DNA of 64,000 bases from Lysobacterales bacterium (lineage in GTDB: Bacteria; Pseudomonadota; Gammaproteobacteria; Xanthomonadales; Ahniellaceae): the NCBI GenBank assembly GCA_016721845.1, contig JADKHK010000013.1:2028501-2092500 (forward strand), read 5' to 3'. Shown in pieces: positions 31,083-40,313 of this stretch. Under the pieces are notes generated by a model that worked only from the letters and a program-made list of their open reading frames with translations, was not told the DNA's origin and ran no database searches. The position numbers and the translations under genes were made by a program. The stretch's first letter is position 1, and every line of letters begins with the position of its first letter.

Positions 31083-31949
31083 TCAGCGCCAGCCGCCTGC
31101 GGCCAGCGCGGCGATGCCGATGCCGATCAGCACGATCATGCCGAGCATCAGCAGTCCCACCAGAATCAGCACCGTGATCGCGACACCGCCCAGCTCGTCG
31201 CGCTGCAGTTCCGGGTGCGCGGTGAAGGCGTGCTTGTCGACCACCAGCGTGTCGCACATCAGGTCGTGCAAGGCCTGCTTGCGCTCGGTGAATGCCGCCA
31301 TGATCAGGCCGATCATCAGCAGCATCGAACTCAGCATGTAGGCGAAATAGCGACCGAAGGCACGCAGGAAGCTGATGCGTTCGCCGTCCGTGCGCACGAC
31401 CTTGATGCCGACCGCCATCTTGCCGAGCGTGGCCTGGCTGGACGAGGAATGCATCCAGGCCATGTAGAACAGCGGGATCGCGATGCTCATCAGGTAATAC
31501 AGCACGGTCAGCAGCACATTGGTGCCGTCGTTGATCGTGGCCAGTTCGCCGATGCCGGCGCCAAGCACGATGAACATCGGGATCATCAACGCCCACATCG
31601 CGAACGAGGTGACGAATCCGTCGATGATGACGGCCGCCACGCGCTTCCAGAAGCCGGCATACACGATCGAATGGCCCTGCACCACGAGGCCTTCGTCATG
31701 CAAGGCCGCGCGCGGCGGCGCATAGGGTGATTCGGCGGCTGCACCTTCGCCCGGCGGCGGCGGGATCGGCGCCGCTGCAGCCACCACCTCGTGCATCACC
31801 TCACGCCAGGCGGTCCACGCCGGCAAGCCCTCGCGCCAGACCAGGGTTTCCGGGCGCAAGCCGCCATTGCCGTGCAAGGCCGCGAGTGCGTCTGCGGGCA
31901 CCGGACCCTGGCGTTGATTGTCGGCATCGGCGTAGTACCAGTCGGTCAT
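31083..31949 (-). CDS. GYF_2-RDD membrane protein
   Basis: 288 aa. The N-terminus MTDWYYADADNQRQGPV with WREGLPAWTAW is a GYF_2 domain (about 1-55), a small module that usually sits on membrane proteins. After a proline-rich linker the RDD domain follows: the arginine-bearing start FWKRVAAVIIDG, then TM helices and the late ERKQALHDLMCDTLVV motif. A final pair of hydrophobic segments ends the protein. An AAGGAA site precedes the ATG. RDD proteins are poorly understood; transport or stress roles have been proposed. No operon partner. Confidence 0.85.
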   Translation of the reverse strand: MTDWYYADADNQRQGPVPADALAALHGNGGLRPETLVWREGLPAWTAWREVMHEVVAAAAPIPPPPGEGAAAESPYAPPRAALHDEGLVVQGHSIVYAGFWKRVAAVIIDGFVTSFAMWALMIPMFIVLGAGIGELATINDGTNVLLTVLYYLMSIAIPLFYMAWMHSSSSQATLGKMAVGIKVVRTDGERISFLRAFGRYFAYMLSSMLLMIGLIMAAFTERKQALHDLMCDTLVVDKHAFTAHPELQRDELGGVAITVLILVGLLMLGMIVLIGIGIAALAAGGWR

Positions 31950-31974
31950 GTCGGGTTCCTTGCGGGATTCGGGT

Positions 31975-32829
31975 TCAGGTGTCGGTCAATGCACGATACA
32001 ACACGTTTTTCGAAGCGCCGCTGATCTCGGCGGCGAGCTTGACCGCGCGACTCGCCGACATCTCCGTGGCCAGTCGCCGCGCCAGTGCGATCGCGTTGCG
32101 ATCGCGTCGCGCATCCACTTCGGCGCGTTCGGCCCCGGCGATCATCACCACGAACTCGCCGAGCTGCTGCTCCGGATCGGCGGCGACACGCGCCTCGAGC
32201 TCGGACAGCGTGCCGCGCAGGACGGTCTCGTGCAGCTTGGTCAGTTCGCGACCGATGGCGGCGCGGCGGTCACCGCCGAAAGTCGCGACCGCATCGGCCA
32301 GTGATTCGACGATGCGATGCTTGGCCTCGAAGAAGATCAGGGTCCGGGTGGCGTCGGCCAATGCCGTGAAGACCTCGCGGCGCGCGCCGGACTTCGCCGG
32401 CAGGAAGCCTTCGAAGCTGAAGTGATCGCTGGCCAGACCGGAGACCGACAAGGCCGCGATCGGCGCACTCGGCCCGGGAATCGGCACCACGCGCACGCCA
32501 GCCGCGATCGCCGCCTGCACCAACCGGAAGCCGGGATCGCTGACCAGGGGCGTGCCGGCATCGGAAATCAGCGCGACGTGCTCGCCGGCGCTCATGCGCT
32601 CGACCAGCTTCGCCGCCGCCTGCGCTTCGTTGTGCTCGTGCAGCGCGACCAACGGCGCGGCCGCCCCGATCGAGGCCAGCAAGGGCGCGCTGTGACGCGT
32701 GTCCTCGCAGGCGATGCGATCGGCGCGCTTGAGCGTCGCGATCGCGCGCGCGGACAGATCGTCGCGGTGCCCGATCGGCGTCGCGACCACATACAGGCAA
32801 CCGGGCTCGCGGGGCGCGTTCGATGACAT
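31975..32829 (-). CDS. rsmI: 16S rRNA (cytidine-1402-2'-O)-methyltransferase RsmI
   Basis: 284-aa SAM methyltransferase that 2'-O-methylates C1402, the same base that RsmH methylates on N4. Family motifs are YVVATPIGHRDDLS, RIACEDTRHS, ALISDAGTPLVSDPG, the PGPSA motif and SFEGFLP, followed by the RELTKLHE block. The ATG at 32829 (MSSNAPREPG) is chosen over an ATG 16 codons upstream. It is divergent from lpoA, a classic gammaproteobacterial arrangement. Confidence 0.95.
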   Translation of the reverse strand: MSSNAPREPGCLYVVATPIGHRDDLSARAIATLKRADRIACEDTRHSAPLLASIGAAAPLVALHEHNEAQAAAKLVERMSAGEHVALISDAGTPLVSDPGFRLVQAAIAAGVRVVPIPGPSAPIAALSVSGLASDHFSFEGFLPAKSGARREVFTALADATRTLIFFEAKHRIVESLADAVATFGGDRRAAIGRELTKLHETVLRGTLSELEARVAADPEQQLGEFVVMIAGAERAEVDARRDRNAIALARRLATEMSASRAVKLAAEISGASKNVLYRALTDT

Positions 32830-32875
32830 GGCTTCGCTATCATCGCGGCCTTGCCTTCCAATTGCGAGCCTGTGC

Positions 32876-34650
32876 ATGCCCCGTCTGCTGCCCTCCTGTG
32901 TCGCGCTGACCGCGCTGCTGCTCGCCGCCTGCCAGTCCGTTCCGCCGGTTCCCGACCAGATGCAGGAAAGCGGCGCCCGCGAGCGTCTGGAAGCCGGCGA
33001 CTTTGGTGCCGCCGGGGCGGAGTTCGAACATCTCGCCGACGAGAAGCGGGGCTTGCGCGATTACTACCTGCTGCGGGCCGCCGAGGCCTGGCGCGAGGAG
33101 GCCGAGCTGGATGACGTCGCGCGCTTGCTCGGCGAGATCAAGCGCAAGAAGCTCGATCCCGAACAGAACCTGCGATTTGACCTGCTGGCGGCCGAAATCG
33201 CGTTGTCGCAACAGCAGGCCGCCCGGGCCTCGACCTTGCTCGCGATCGACGACGCGCGCATTCCCGCAGCGGTGCGCGAACGCTGGCTGGAACTGCAGGC
33301 ACGCGCCTTTCTGGCCGAAGGCCGCTACGTCGATGCAATGCGCACGCGCCTGCGACTGATCGCGGTGTTGCCCGTGGCCGAACGCCGCGACGCACAGCGC
33401 GAACTGCTGGACATGGTCGCGGCACAAAAAACCGAATCGCTGCGCGCCGATCTCGTGCCGATGCGGGCGGATGACCCGCTGCGGCCCTGGCTGGAACGGG
33501 CACTGCGGGCTGCCGGTGAAGCACCGCGCGCGCGCCGATCACGGCCACCGAAGCGGTCGGCACGATGCTGGCCGGCAGCGACGGTCAAATGCATCGCGAA
33601 GGCTTCAAGCCGGTGCGCAAGCTGGCCCTGGTGCTGCCCGTCAGTGGCGAATACGCCGCGGCCGGCAAGGCCATCCTCGACGGCTTGATGAGCATGCACT
33701 ACCAGCTCGCGGCTGCTGAATCGCTGCAGGTCTACGACGCCGGCGGCACGCGGCGCAGTGCGATCGAGGCGTATGCGCTTGCGCTCAAGGACGGCGCCGA
33801 TGCCGTCCTGGGCCCGGTGGAACGCGACCAGGTCGATGCGATCCTCGAGGCCAGCGACGGCCGCGTGCCGCTGCTGACCTTGAATCACCCGGAGCCGAAG
33901 ACGATCGCCGCCGACGGCAGTTTTCGCTTCGGCCTGATGCCGGAAGAAGAAGCGGCACTGGCGGCCGAACAATTCATCGCCGAAGGCGCGAAGCGGATCG
34001 CGGTCTTCGGGACCAACGAAGACTGGAGCGAACGCGCGATGGCGGCCCTGGACGCTCAGCTGCGTGCGCTGGGCGGCTCGATCAGTGGCCGCCGTATGCT
34101 GCGTGACAGCGATGTCGACTTCGCGGAGTCGCTGGTCGCGCTGATCGGCAGCCCCGACGCCGCCATCGAGACACGCAAGGCCGATGGCATCTTCATCGCC
34201 GTGCGTCCGTCGACCGCGCGTCTGTTGCTGCCGCAGTTGCGCGCTGCCGACTTCACCCAGTTGCCGATGCTGGCCACCTCGCACGTCTACGGCGGCGCCC
34301 TGCAGACCCTGCAGGACAAGGACCTCGACGGTCTGGTGTTCATGGACGCGCCGTGGACGCACGGGGGTGCGGTCGGCCTGCCGGCGCGCAGCGATCTGGC
34401 GCGCGATCTGGCCAGTGCCGCGAACAGCCCGCGCCTGTTTGCCTTCGGTCTCGATGCCTACCAGTTGCTGCCGTATCTCGACTTCCTGCGGGCCAAACCC
34501 GGGCGTTACATCGACGGTGCCAGCGGCTTGCTGTTGTCGGATGCCTTCGGCCGCATTCGTCGCCAACCGCAGTTTTACCGCTTCGTCGATGGCGTGCCGC
34601 AGCCGGCCACAGCCCTGCGCCTCGTCGTCGAGCCCGCGCCGCTGCCGTGA
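32876..34650 (+). pseudogene. lpoA: LpoA-like penicillin-binding protein activator, frameshifted
   Basis: Outer-membrane lipoprotein that activates PBP1A in related bacteria. The N-terminal frame starts MPRLLPSC with a lipobox LLAACQ and encodes TPR-like helices to about 33523. The C-terminal LppC-type periplasmic-binding domain (PVRKLALVLPVSGEYAAAGKA onward) is in another frame, open to 34650. The frames separate at a (CG)5 tract, 33525-33534. With four CG units the reading would be EAPRAPITATEAVGTMLAG and the product about 590 aa. This is either a phase-variable or sequencing-prone tract, or a real inactivation. Its position beside rsmI and yraN supports the LpoA identity. Confidence 0.85.
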
Positions 34651-35015
34651 GCGGTCCCCGTGCCATCGGTGACGCGCTGGAGGCCGCGACCGAGCGCTGG
34701 CTGGTTGCGCAAGATCTGCGCCCGTTGGCGCGCCAGGTGCGCTTTCGCCTCGGCGAGATCGACCTGGTAATGCTGCATGGCGAGGTGCTGGTCTTCGTCG
34801 AAGTGCGTTACCGCGCCAGTGCCAGCCATGGCGACGGCCTCGATTCGGTGACGACCGCCAAGCAGAAGAAGCTCGTGCGTGCGGCTCGCCTGTTCCTGCA
34901 GGGCCAGCCGCGTTATGCGAACACGCCATGCCGATTCGACGTGGTCTCGGTCAGCGGTGCGAGCACCGAACCGAGCTTCGACTGGTTGCGCGATGCTTTC
35001 CGGGTGGACGGATGA
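34647..35015 (+). CDS. yraN: YraN family protein (UPF0102)
   Basis: 122 aa with a GTG start at 34647 that overlaps the lpoA stop (GTGA). The fold is endonuclease-like: EIDLVM and VFVEVRYR form the E...D...ExK/R-type strand pair, followed by TTAKQKKLVRAARLFL. The cellular role of YraN is not established. The gene sits behind lpoA here as it does in many gammaproteobacteria, and overlaps the next gene by 4 bases. Confidence 0.9.
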   Translation: MSGPRAIGDALEAATERWLVAQDLRPLARQVRFRLGEIDLVMLHGEVLVFVEVRYRASASHGDGLDSVTTAKQKKLVRAARLFLQGQPRYANTPCRFDVVSVSGASTEPSFDWLRDAFRVDG

Positions 35016-36394
35016 GCCGCGCCATCGACACCCTCGTGTCGCGCCTCGGCGGCGTGCTCGATGGCGATGCACTGCGCTTGGATGAGGCCACCCGCATCGC
35101 CTACAGCTACGACAATTCGCGCCGCAGCGTGCTGCCAGATGCCGTCGCACTGCCTGAATCCATCGAGCAGATCGCTGCCGTCGTCGCGCTGTGCGCCGAA
35201 CTGCATGTGCCGGTGATCGCACGTGGCCGCGGCACCAACACCACGGGTGCGAGCGTGCCGGTCGCCGGCGGCATCGTGGTCTCCTGCGAGCGGATGGATC
35301 GCATCATCGAGGTCGATCCCGACGATCGGGTTGCGGTCGTCGAGTCCGGCGTGCTGAATGGCGACCTGCAGGTTGCGGCTGCGCGACACGGGTTGTTCTG
35401 GGCGCCTGATCCGACCAGTGCACCGTTCTGCACGGTCGGCGGCAACCTCGCCTGCAATGCCGGCGGGCCGCGCGCGGTGAAGTACGGCGCGACCCGCGAC
35501 AACACGCTGGCGCTGCGCTGCGTCGATGGCCGCGGGGTCGTGCATCGACTCGGCTCGCGCACGACGAAGGGCGCGACCGGCTACGACCTGATGCGCCTCG
35601 TCATCGGCTCCGAGGGCACGCTGGCGCTGATCGGGGAGGCGACGCTGAAACTGCTGCCGCAACCGGAAGCCGTGCGCACGCTGCGCGCCCTGTATCGCGA
35701 TGTCGCGTCCGCCGCCGCCGCCGTGGCCCGGCTGATGCGCCAGCCGCAGGTGCCCTGCGCGCTCGAATTCATGGATGCCGAAGCTCTGCGGCTCGCGCGC
35801 GAATTCGGCGGCGCCGACATCCCGCCGGCCGGCGCCTTGTTGATGATCGAAGTCGACGGTGCCGAAGCGGCCATCGCCCATGCCGTCACGGCGGTCAGCG
35901 CCGCAGCTCAGGGGGATGGCCTGCTGCAGATCGATGCCGCGCAATCGGCCGACGAGGTCGCGCGCCTGTGGGCCGCGCGCAAGGCATTGTCACCGGCCCT
36001 GAAACATGTGGCGCCGAAGAAGATCAACGAGGATGTCGTCGTGCCGGTATCGAAACTCCCGGCCCTGGTCGCGAAGACACGTGAGCTGGCCGCCGAGAGC
36101 GGCATCGCCATCGTCTGTTTCGGCCACGCCGGCAACGGCAACCTGCACGTGAACCTGATGTTCGACCCGGCCGATGCGGCTCAGTCGGCACAGGCGCCGC
36201 GCGTGCTGTCGGAACTGTTCGCGACCACGCTGGCGCTGGGCGGCACGCTGTCCGGCGAACATGGCATCGGCCTCGACAAGCGCGACTTCATGCCGCAGGC
36301 CATCGCCGCACCGACGCTGGACCTGATGCGTGCCGTAAAGGCGCAGTTCGACCCGACCGGCATCCTGAACCCCGGCAAGTTGCTGCCGCCGTGA
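35012..36394 (+). CDS. FAD-linked oxidase, glycolate oxidase GlcD / D-lactate dehydrogenase type
   Basis: 460-aa flavoprotein. The FAD-binding PCMH domain has ARGRGTNTTGASVPVAGGIV, the block TVGGNLACNAGGPRAVKYG and the RLVIGSEGTLALIGE motif. The C-terminal oxidase domain carries GHAGNGNLHVN and ends with SGEHGIGLDKR and PTGILNPGKLLP. It probably oxidises a 2-hydroxy acid such as glycolate or D-lactate with electrons passed to quinones. There are no GlcE/GlcF partners here. ATG at 35012 overlaps yraN (ATGA); the open frame extends upstream but into yraN. Confidence 0.9.
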   Translation: MSRAIDTLVSRLGGVLDGDALRLDEATRIAYSYDNSRRSVLPDAVALPESIEQIAAVVALCAELHVPVIARGRGTNTTGASVPVAGGIVVSCERMDRIIEVDPDDRVAVVESGVLNGDLQVAAARHGLFWAPDPTSAPFCTVGGNLACNAGGPRAVKYGATRDNTLALRCVDGRGVVHRLGSRTTKGATGYDLMRLVIGSEGTLALIGEATLKLLPQPEAVRTLRALYRDVASAAAAVARLMRQPQVPCALEFMDAEALRLAREFGGADIPPAGALLMIEVDGAEAAIAHAVTAVSAAAQGDGLLQIDAAQSADEVARLWAARKALSPALKHVAPKKINEDVVVPVSKLPALVAKTRELAAESGIAIVCFGHAGNGNLHVNLMFDPADAAQSAQAPRVLSELFATTLALGGTLSGEHGIGLDKRDFMPQAIAAPTLDLMRAVKAQFDPTGILNPGKLLPP

Positions 36395-36449
36395 TTGTCC
36401 GGTCTGTCCCCGCTTCGCCGTAACCGAGTGCATCCGATGGAGTCTTTCG

Positions 36450-36692
36450 ATGCGCCGCCGCGTCCTGCCCTTGTCCACGTTCCGCCGCCGCATTGCCCGA
36501 CGCAGCCGCGCGCGGCTGTTGGCGCGACACATGCTGCGCCTGCTGACTCAGGGCAGCACCGCCCTCATGCATCCGGATCTGGCGCGTGCCCGCAGCGCCG
36601 GAACACCGCTGCTGGCGCGCATGGGCCTGATGCTGATGCGCGCCGGAACCGCGCCCCGAATCTGCCATGGGGCGACGACCTTGCCGCATTGA
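36450..36692 (+). CDS. Small arginine-rich protein, unknown
   Basis: 80 aa, strongly basic at the N-terminus (MRRRVLPLSTFRRRIARRSR). A GGAG site lies 8 bases before the ATG and GC-rich third positions support coding. A helical amphipathic stretch follows (ARHMLRLLTQG and RMGLMLMRAG). No family recognised. It sits alone between the oxidase and the SGNH hydrolase. Confidence 0.45.
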   Translation: MRRRVLPLSTFRRRIARRSRARLLARHMLRLLTQGSTALMHPDLARARSAGTPLLARMGLMLMRAGTAPRICHGATTLPH

Positions 36693-36750
36693 ACCGCCGG
36701 CGTGCCTTTCGGCACTGACGGCGACCTGGCCCTGACGCTTTGATGGCGAC

Positions 36751-37599
36751 ATGAATTCGCTGCTGCACCGCTGGATCTGCCTCTGGATCCGTTGCTGCTG
36801 GGTCGTGCTGGCCGTGTCCCCGGCTGCCGCCCGCGCCGGCGATGAGCCCTTGCGTGTCGTTTTCGTCGGCAACAGCTACACCTACACCAATGACCTGCCG
36901 ATGCTGTTCCGGGCCCTGGTCCACAGCCAGAATCCGAACCGCGATGTCGAGACCGAAGCCTTCGTCACGCCGGGCGGCTTTCTCAACGAGCGCTGGCGCG
37001 AAGGCGTCGTGCAGCGATACCTGAAAGCAAATCGGGTCGACGTGCTGGTGCTGCAGGAAGCCGGTGGCTGGCTGCGCTGCGCCGAGCATCCGTCACTGCG
37101 CTCGACCTTTGCCTGCACCGACAGCTTGCGCACGCACAAGCGTTTTGCCGAGTTCGCGGCCAAACTGGGTGTGCGCAGCGTGGTGCTGGGCACCTGGGGC
37201 GTGGATCTGCGCGAACAATTGACGATCAGCCGCGTCACCCGACGCTTGTCGAAAGCGATCGGTGCCCTGCCGGCCGATACCGGCGAAGCCATGACCGCCT
37301 TGCGCAAGCTCGATCCCGATGTCGCGCTGTTCACCGACCGCACCCTGCATCCGACGCCCGAGGTGTCGATGCTGGCCGCGATCATGCTCTACACCCGCAT
37401 CGACGGTTGGCTGCCCGAGGCGCGCGCCGTGGTGCCGGGCCAGCCGCTGATCAGCGTCACCGCCCTGCCGGATGCGCGACTGCCGCTCTCGATGCAGTAC
37501 AGCACGCTGCCACGCAGCGAATTCGCCGGCTTCAGCGCCGAACGCATGGCGGTGCTGCGTGCCGCCGCCGAACGCGCGCTCGGCAACCAGGCTCACTGA
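36751..37599 (+). CDS. Exported SGNH/GDSL-type hydrolase
   Basis: 282 aa. It begins with a signal peptide ending near SPAAARA. The mature part opens with VVFVGNSYTYTNDLP, the nucleophile block of SGNH hydrolases with candidate Ser42. It also has VLVLQEAGGW (block III-like) and TDRTLHPTP carrying the candidate Asp196/His200. An esterase or deacetylase on a periplasmic or surface glycan is plausible. It is convergent with pgpA 14 bases away. Confidence 0.75.
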   Translation: MNSLLHRWICLWIRCCWVVLAVSPAAARAGDEPLRVVFVGNSYTYTNDLPMLFRALVHSQNPNRDVETEAFVTPGGFLNERWREGVVQRYLKANRVDVLVLQEAGGWLRCAEHPSLRSTFACTDSLRTHKRFAEFAAKLGVRSVVLGTWGVDLREQLTISRVTRRLSKAIGALPADTGEAMTALRKLDPDVALFTDRTLHPTPEVSMLAAIMLYTRIDGWLPEARAVVPGQPLISVTALPDARLPLSMQYSTLPRSEFAGFSAERMAVLRAAAERALGNQAH

Positions 37600-37613
37600 G
37601 TCAGCGGTGATCG

Positions 37614-38126
37614 TCAACCGATCCAGCGATGCAGCCACGGCCAGGCGCAGAGCATCAGCGCCGAATAGACCCCGGCGATCGCGTCATCGGCCATCGCGCC
37701 GAAGCCGCCGTGCAATTCGCGATCGGCCCACGACGCGGGCCAGGGTTTCAGGATGTCGGTGAGGCGGAACGCGAAGAACGCGAGCGTGCATTCCAGCCAC
37801 AGGGGCGCCGTGTAACCCAGCAGCGGCCACAGCGTCAGTGCCGGCAGCAGGGTAATCCAGGTGCCAACCCATTCATCGATGACGACCACGCCCGGGTCCT
37901 CGATGCCGGTCTTTGCGATCACCCAGTTCGCCGCGAGCACGCCGAGTGCGAACGCGATGACGATCGCGGCCACGACGACCATCCAGCCGAACGGTCGCAA
38001 CCCGAGGTACACCAGCACTGCCGAAGCGGTGCCGACCGTGCCCGGCGCGAACGGCGACAGGCCGGAGCCAAAGCCGCTCGCCAGCCAGCCCCAGGGATGT
38101 CGCAGCACCACGAACTTATTCGCCAT
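37614..38126 (-). CDS. pgpA: Phosphatidylglycerophosphatase A
   Basis: 170-aa inner-membrane phosphatase that converts phosphatidylglycerophosphate to phosphatidylglycerol. PgpA motifs are GSGLSPFAPGTVGTA, the DEWVGTW motif and FRLTDILKPWP, with GAMADDAIAG near the end. Start ATG at 38126 (MANKFVVLRHP) overlaps thiL by 11 bases. The longer upstream frame runs through thiL and is not used. The thiL-pgpA pairing is common in gammaproteobacteria. Confidence 0.94.
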   Translation of the reverse strand: MANKFVVLRHPWGWLASGFGSGLSPFAPGTVGTASAVLVYLGLRPFGWMVVVAAIVIAFALGVLAANWVIAKTGIEDPGVVVIDEWVGTWITLLPALTLWPLLGYTAPLWLECTLAFFAFRLTDILKPWPASWADRELHGGFGAMADDAIAGVYSALMLCAWPWLHRWIG

Positions 38127-39111
38127 CGTCGTTTCCGAAATGATTGAAGCCGACCCGCGCCGGCACATGATCGCCGCCTTCACGCGTGACCACGGACACG
38201 CCCGCGCCCGGCACGACCACGCCGATCGCGTGCAGCTCGAGTCCGAGCGCGGCGACGCGTTCGCGCAGTTCGGGCAGACGATCGGCTGCCATCGTGAAGG
38301 CCAGCAGGTAATCATCGCCGCCACCGAGCGCGAGGTCGATCACCGCGCGTGCATTCAAGTCGAGCGCCTTGCCGAGGTCGAACGGTGGATGCGGGACCGC
38401 ATCGAGATCGAGTCGGATGCCGACGCCGCTTGCGGCCGCAACATGGCCGAGATCGGCGACGAGTCCGTCGGAGACATCGATGCACGCGCTCGCGATGCCG
38501 ACCAGAGCCTGGCCGAGCGCGAGTTGCGGCTCCGGGCGGTCGAGGCGGGCGATGCAATGCGCGAAGGCCGGGTCGTCGCGCCGCTGCGCCTGCACCGCGA
38601 GCAATCCGAGCGCCGCCTCACCGAACACGCCGGCCACGCAAACGCGATCACCGACCTGCGCGCCGTCACGTCGCAAGGCCGCAGCGGGTGCGACCGCGCC
38701 AAGCGCCGTGACCGTGATCGTCAACGGCCCGCGCGTCGTATCGCCGCCGACCAAGGCGACGCCGCTCATCTTGGCCAGCGTCGCGAACCCCGAGCCGAAA
38801 CGCTCGACCCACACCGCATCGCGCTCCGGCAGGGTCAGTGCCAGCAAGGCCCACTGCGGTGTTGCACCCATCGCTGCGAGGTCCGACAGATTCACCGCCA
38901 GCGCCTTCCAGCCGATCGCGAACGCGTCGGTGTCCTCGGGAAAATGCCGCCCCGCCACCAGCGTGTCGCAGACCGCCACCAACTGCGCACCACGCACAGG
39001 TTCAAGCACTGCGCCATCGTCGCCAATGCCGAGTACGACATCTTCATGCACGCCCCGCTGCGTTGCAGCCAGTCGCCGGATCAATTCGAATTCGTCGGGC
39101 AAGTCATTCAT
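38116..39111 (-). CDS. thiL: Thiamine-monophosphate kinase
   Basis: 331-aa ATP-dependent kinase making thiamine diphosphate. Motifs include FELIRRLAATQRG, GIGDDGAVLE, the NLSDLAAMGATPQW loop, GDTTRGPLTI and DVSDGLVADLGH. The ATG at 39111 begins MNDLPDEFEL, the usual ThiL start. A 107-base gap with no clear feature separates it from nusB, so it may have its own promoter. Confidence 0.95.
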   Translation of the reverse strand: MNDLPDEFELIRRLAATQRGVHEDVVLGIGDDGAVLEPVRGAQLVAVCDTLVAGRHFPEDTDAFAIGWKALAVNLSDLAAMGATPQWALLALTLPERDAVWVERFGSGFATLAKMSGVALVGGDTTRGPLTITVTALGAVAPAAALRRDGAQVGDRVCVAGVFGEAALGLLAVQAQRRDDPAFAHCIARLDRPEPQLALGQALVGIASACIDVSDGLVADLGHVAAASGVGIRLDLDAVPHPPFDLGKALDLNARAVIDLALGGGDDYLLAFTMAADRLPELRERVAALGLELHAIGVVVPGAGVSVVTREGGDHVPARVGFNHFGNDDGE

Positions 39112-39218
39112 GGCGGTGGGCTTGCACTGGGACGCGCGATTGAGACGCAGCCAATACAACCCGCCCACCTGCCCACAAACCCAGGGCAACCGAATGGGGC
39201 GACCAACAACGCTCGTGA

Positions 39219-39677
39219 TCAGCGCCGATATTCGGCGCCGCGAACCTGTTTCGCGAGTTTGTCGAGGACGCCGTTGACGAAGGTGTGGCCGAAGTCGGCA
39301 CCGAAGCGCTTGGTGGTCTCGATGGCTTCGTTGATCACGACGCGATAGGGCACGTCGAGGCGATGAATCAGCTCGTAGGCACCGAGGCGCAGCACGGCGC
39401 GTTCGATCGGATCGACCGAGGCCATGGCGCGGTCGAGGTGCGGCTGGATCGCGTCGTCGAGGTCCTTGCAGTGCTTCTCGATGTTGACCAGCAGATCCTC
39501 GAAATAGTCGAGGTCGGCGATCTCCATTTCCTGCTCGTGCTTGAACTGGTCGATGATGCCGCGCATGCCGGTCCCGGACACTTGCCACGCATACGTCGCC
39601 TGCAGCGCGCGACGGCGGGCGCGGCTGCGCGCTGCCAGATCGACGCCATCCGGCTTGCCGTGTCGGTGATCGTTCAT
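39219..39677 (-). CDS. nusB: Transcription antitermination factor NusB
   Basis: 152-aa all-helical protein that binds boxA RNA with NusE during rRNA antitermination. Family features are the early RRRALQATYAWQ, DLDDAIQPHL, and the C-terminal PYRVVINEAIETTKRFG with FVNGVLDKL. ATG overlaps the ribH stop by 4 bases. Confidence 0.95.
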   Translation of the reverse strand: MNDHRHGKPDGVDLAARSRARRRALQATYAWQVSGTGMRGIIDQFKHEQEMEIADLDYFEDLLVNIEKHCKDLDDAIQPHLDRAMASVDPIERAVLRLGAYELIHRLDVPYRVVINEAIETTKRFGADFGHTFVNGVLDKLAKQVRGAEYRR

Positions 39678-40270
39678 CGCTGGGCTCCGCGTGGCAGATC
39701 GTTGTTCTGGATGTTGTCGAGCAAGCCGTCGAGTTCGTCGCCCAGATCAAAGTGTTCCGGCAGCAGGCTGCGGATCAGGCCAGCGGTCTCGATCGCGGCC
39801 AGCGCCGCTTCGCTGCCCTTGTTGCCGAGTTCACCGCCGCAACGTGCGATCGCCTGCTCGATGTTCTCGACCGCGAGCACACCATTCGCCACCGCGATGC
39901 CCGCCTTCAGCGACAGGTCCATCAGCGCGCGCGCCGACTCGTTGACGATCACGTCGTAATGCGAGGTCTCGCCGCGGATGACGCAGCCGAGCGCGACGAT
40001 CGCGTCGATCTCGCCGGAATCGGCCATCGCTTGCGCCACCTGCGGCAGCTCCCAGGCGCCGGCGACGCGCGCCAGCACCACATCGTCGCCACGCACATCG
40101 TGCTCGGCCAGGGTACGCAGCGCGCCTTCGAGCAGTGCATCGACGACATCGCCATTGAACCGGGCCGCGACGACGCCGACGCGCAGTGCGCCTTCGGCGG
40201 GCTCGACGCGCGCGAGCTTGAAACGGGCCAGGTCGACAGGCTGGGCGCGAGAAACGGGATGGGAAGGCAT
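39674..40270 (-). CDS. ribH: 6,7-dimethyl-8-ribityllumazine synthase
   Basis: 198-aa lumazine synthase, condensing 3,4-dihydroxybutanone 4-phosphate with the ribitylamino-pyrimidine. Motifs are VAARFNGDV, VAGAWELPQVAQ, the GCVIRGETSHYDVI loop with the catalytic histidine, and NGVLAVENIEQA. The protein is about 40 residues longer than the minimal family form, from extra residues at both ends. It follows ribBA after 43 bases. Confidence 0.95.
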   Translation of the reverse strand: MPSHPVSRAQPVDLARFKLARVEPAEGALRVGVVAARFNGDVVDALLEGALRTLAEHDVRGDDVVLARVAGAWELPQVAQAMADSGEIDAIVALGCVIRGETSHYDVIVNESARALMDLSLKAGIAVANGVLAVENIEQAIARCGGELGNKGSEAALAAIETAGLIRSLLPEHFDLGDELDGLLDNIQNNDLPRGAQR

Positions 40271-40313
40271 GCGGGAACCTCGGGCCGCGCCGCGTCAGGC
40301 GCTGGCGGGCCGA

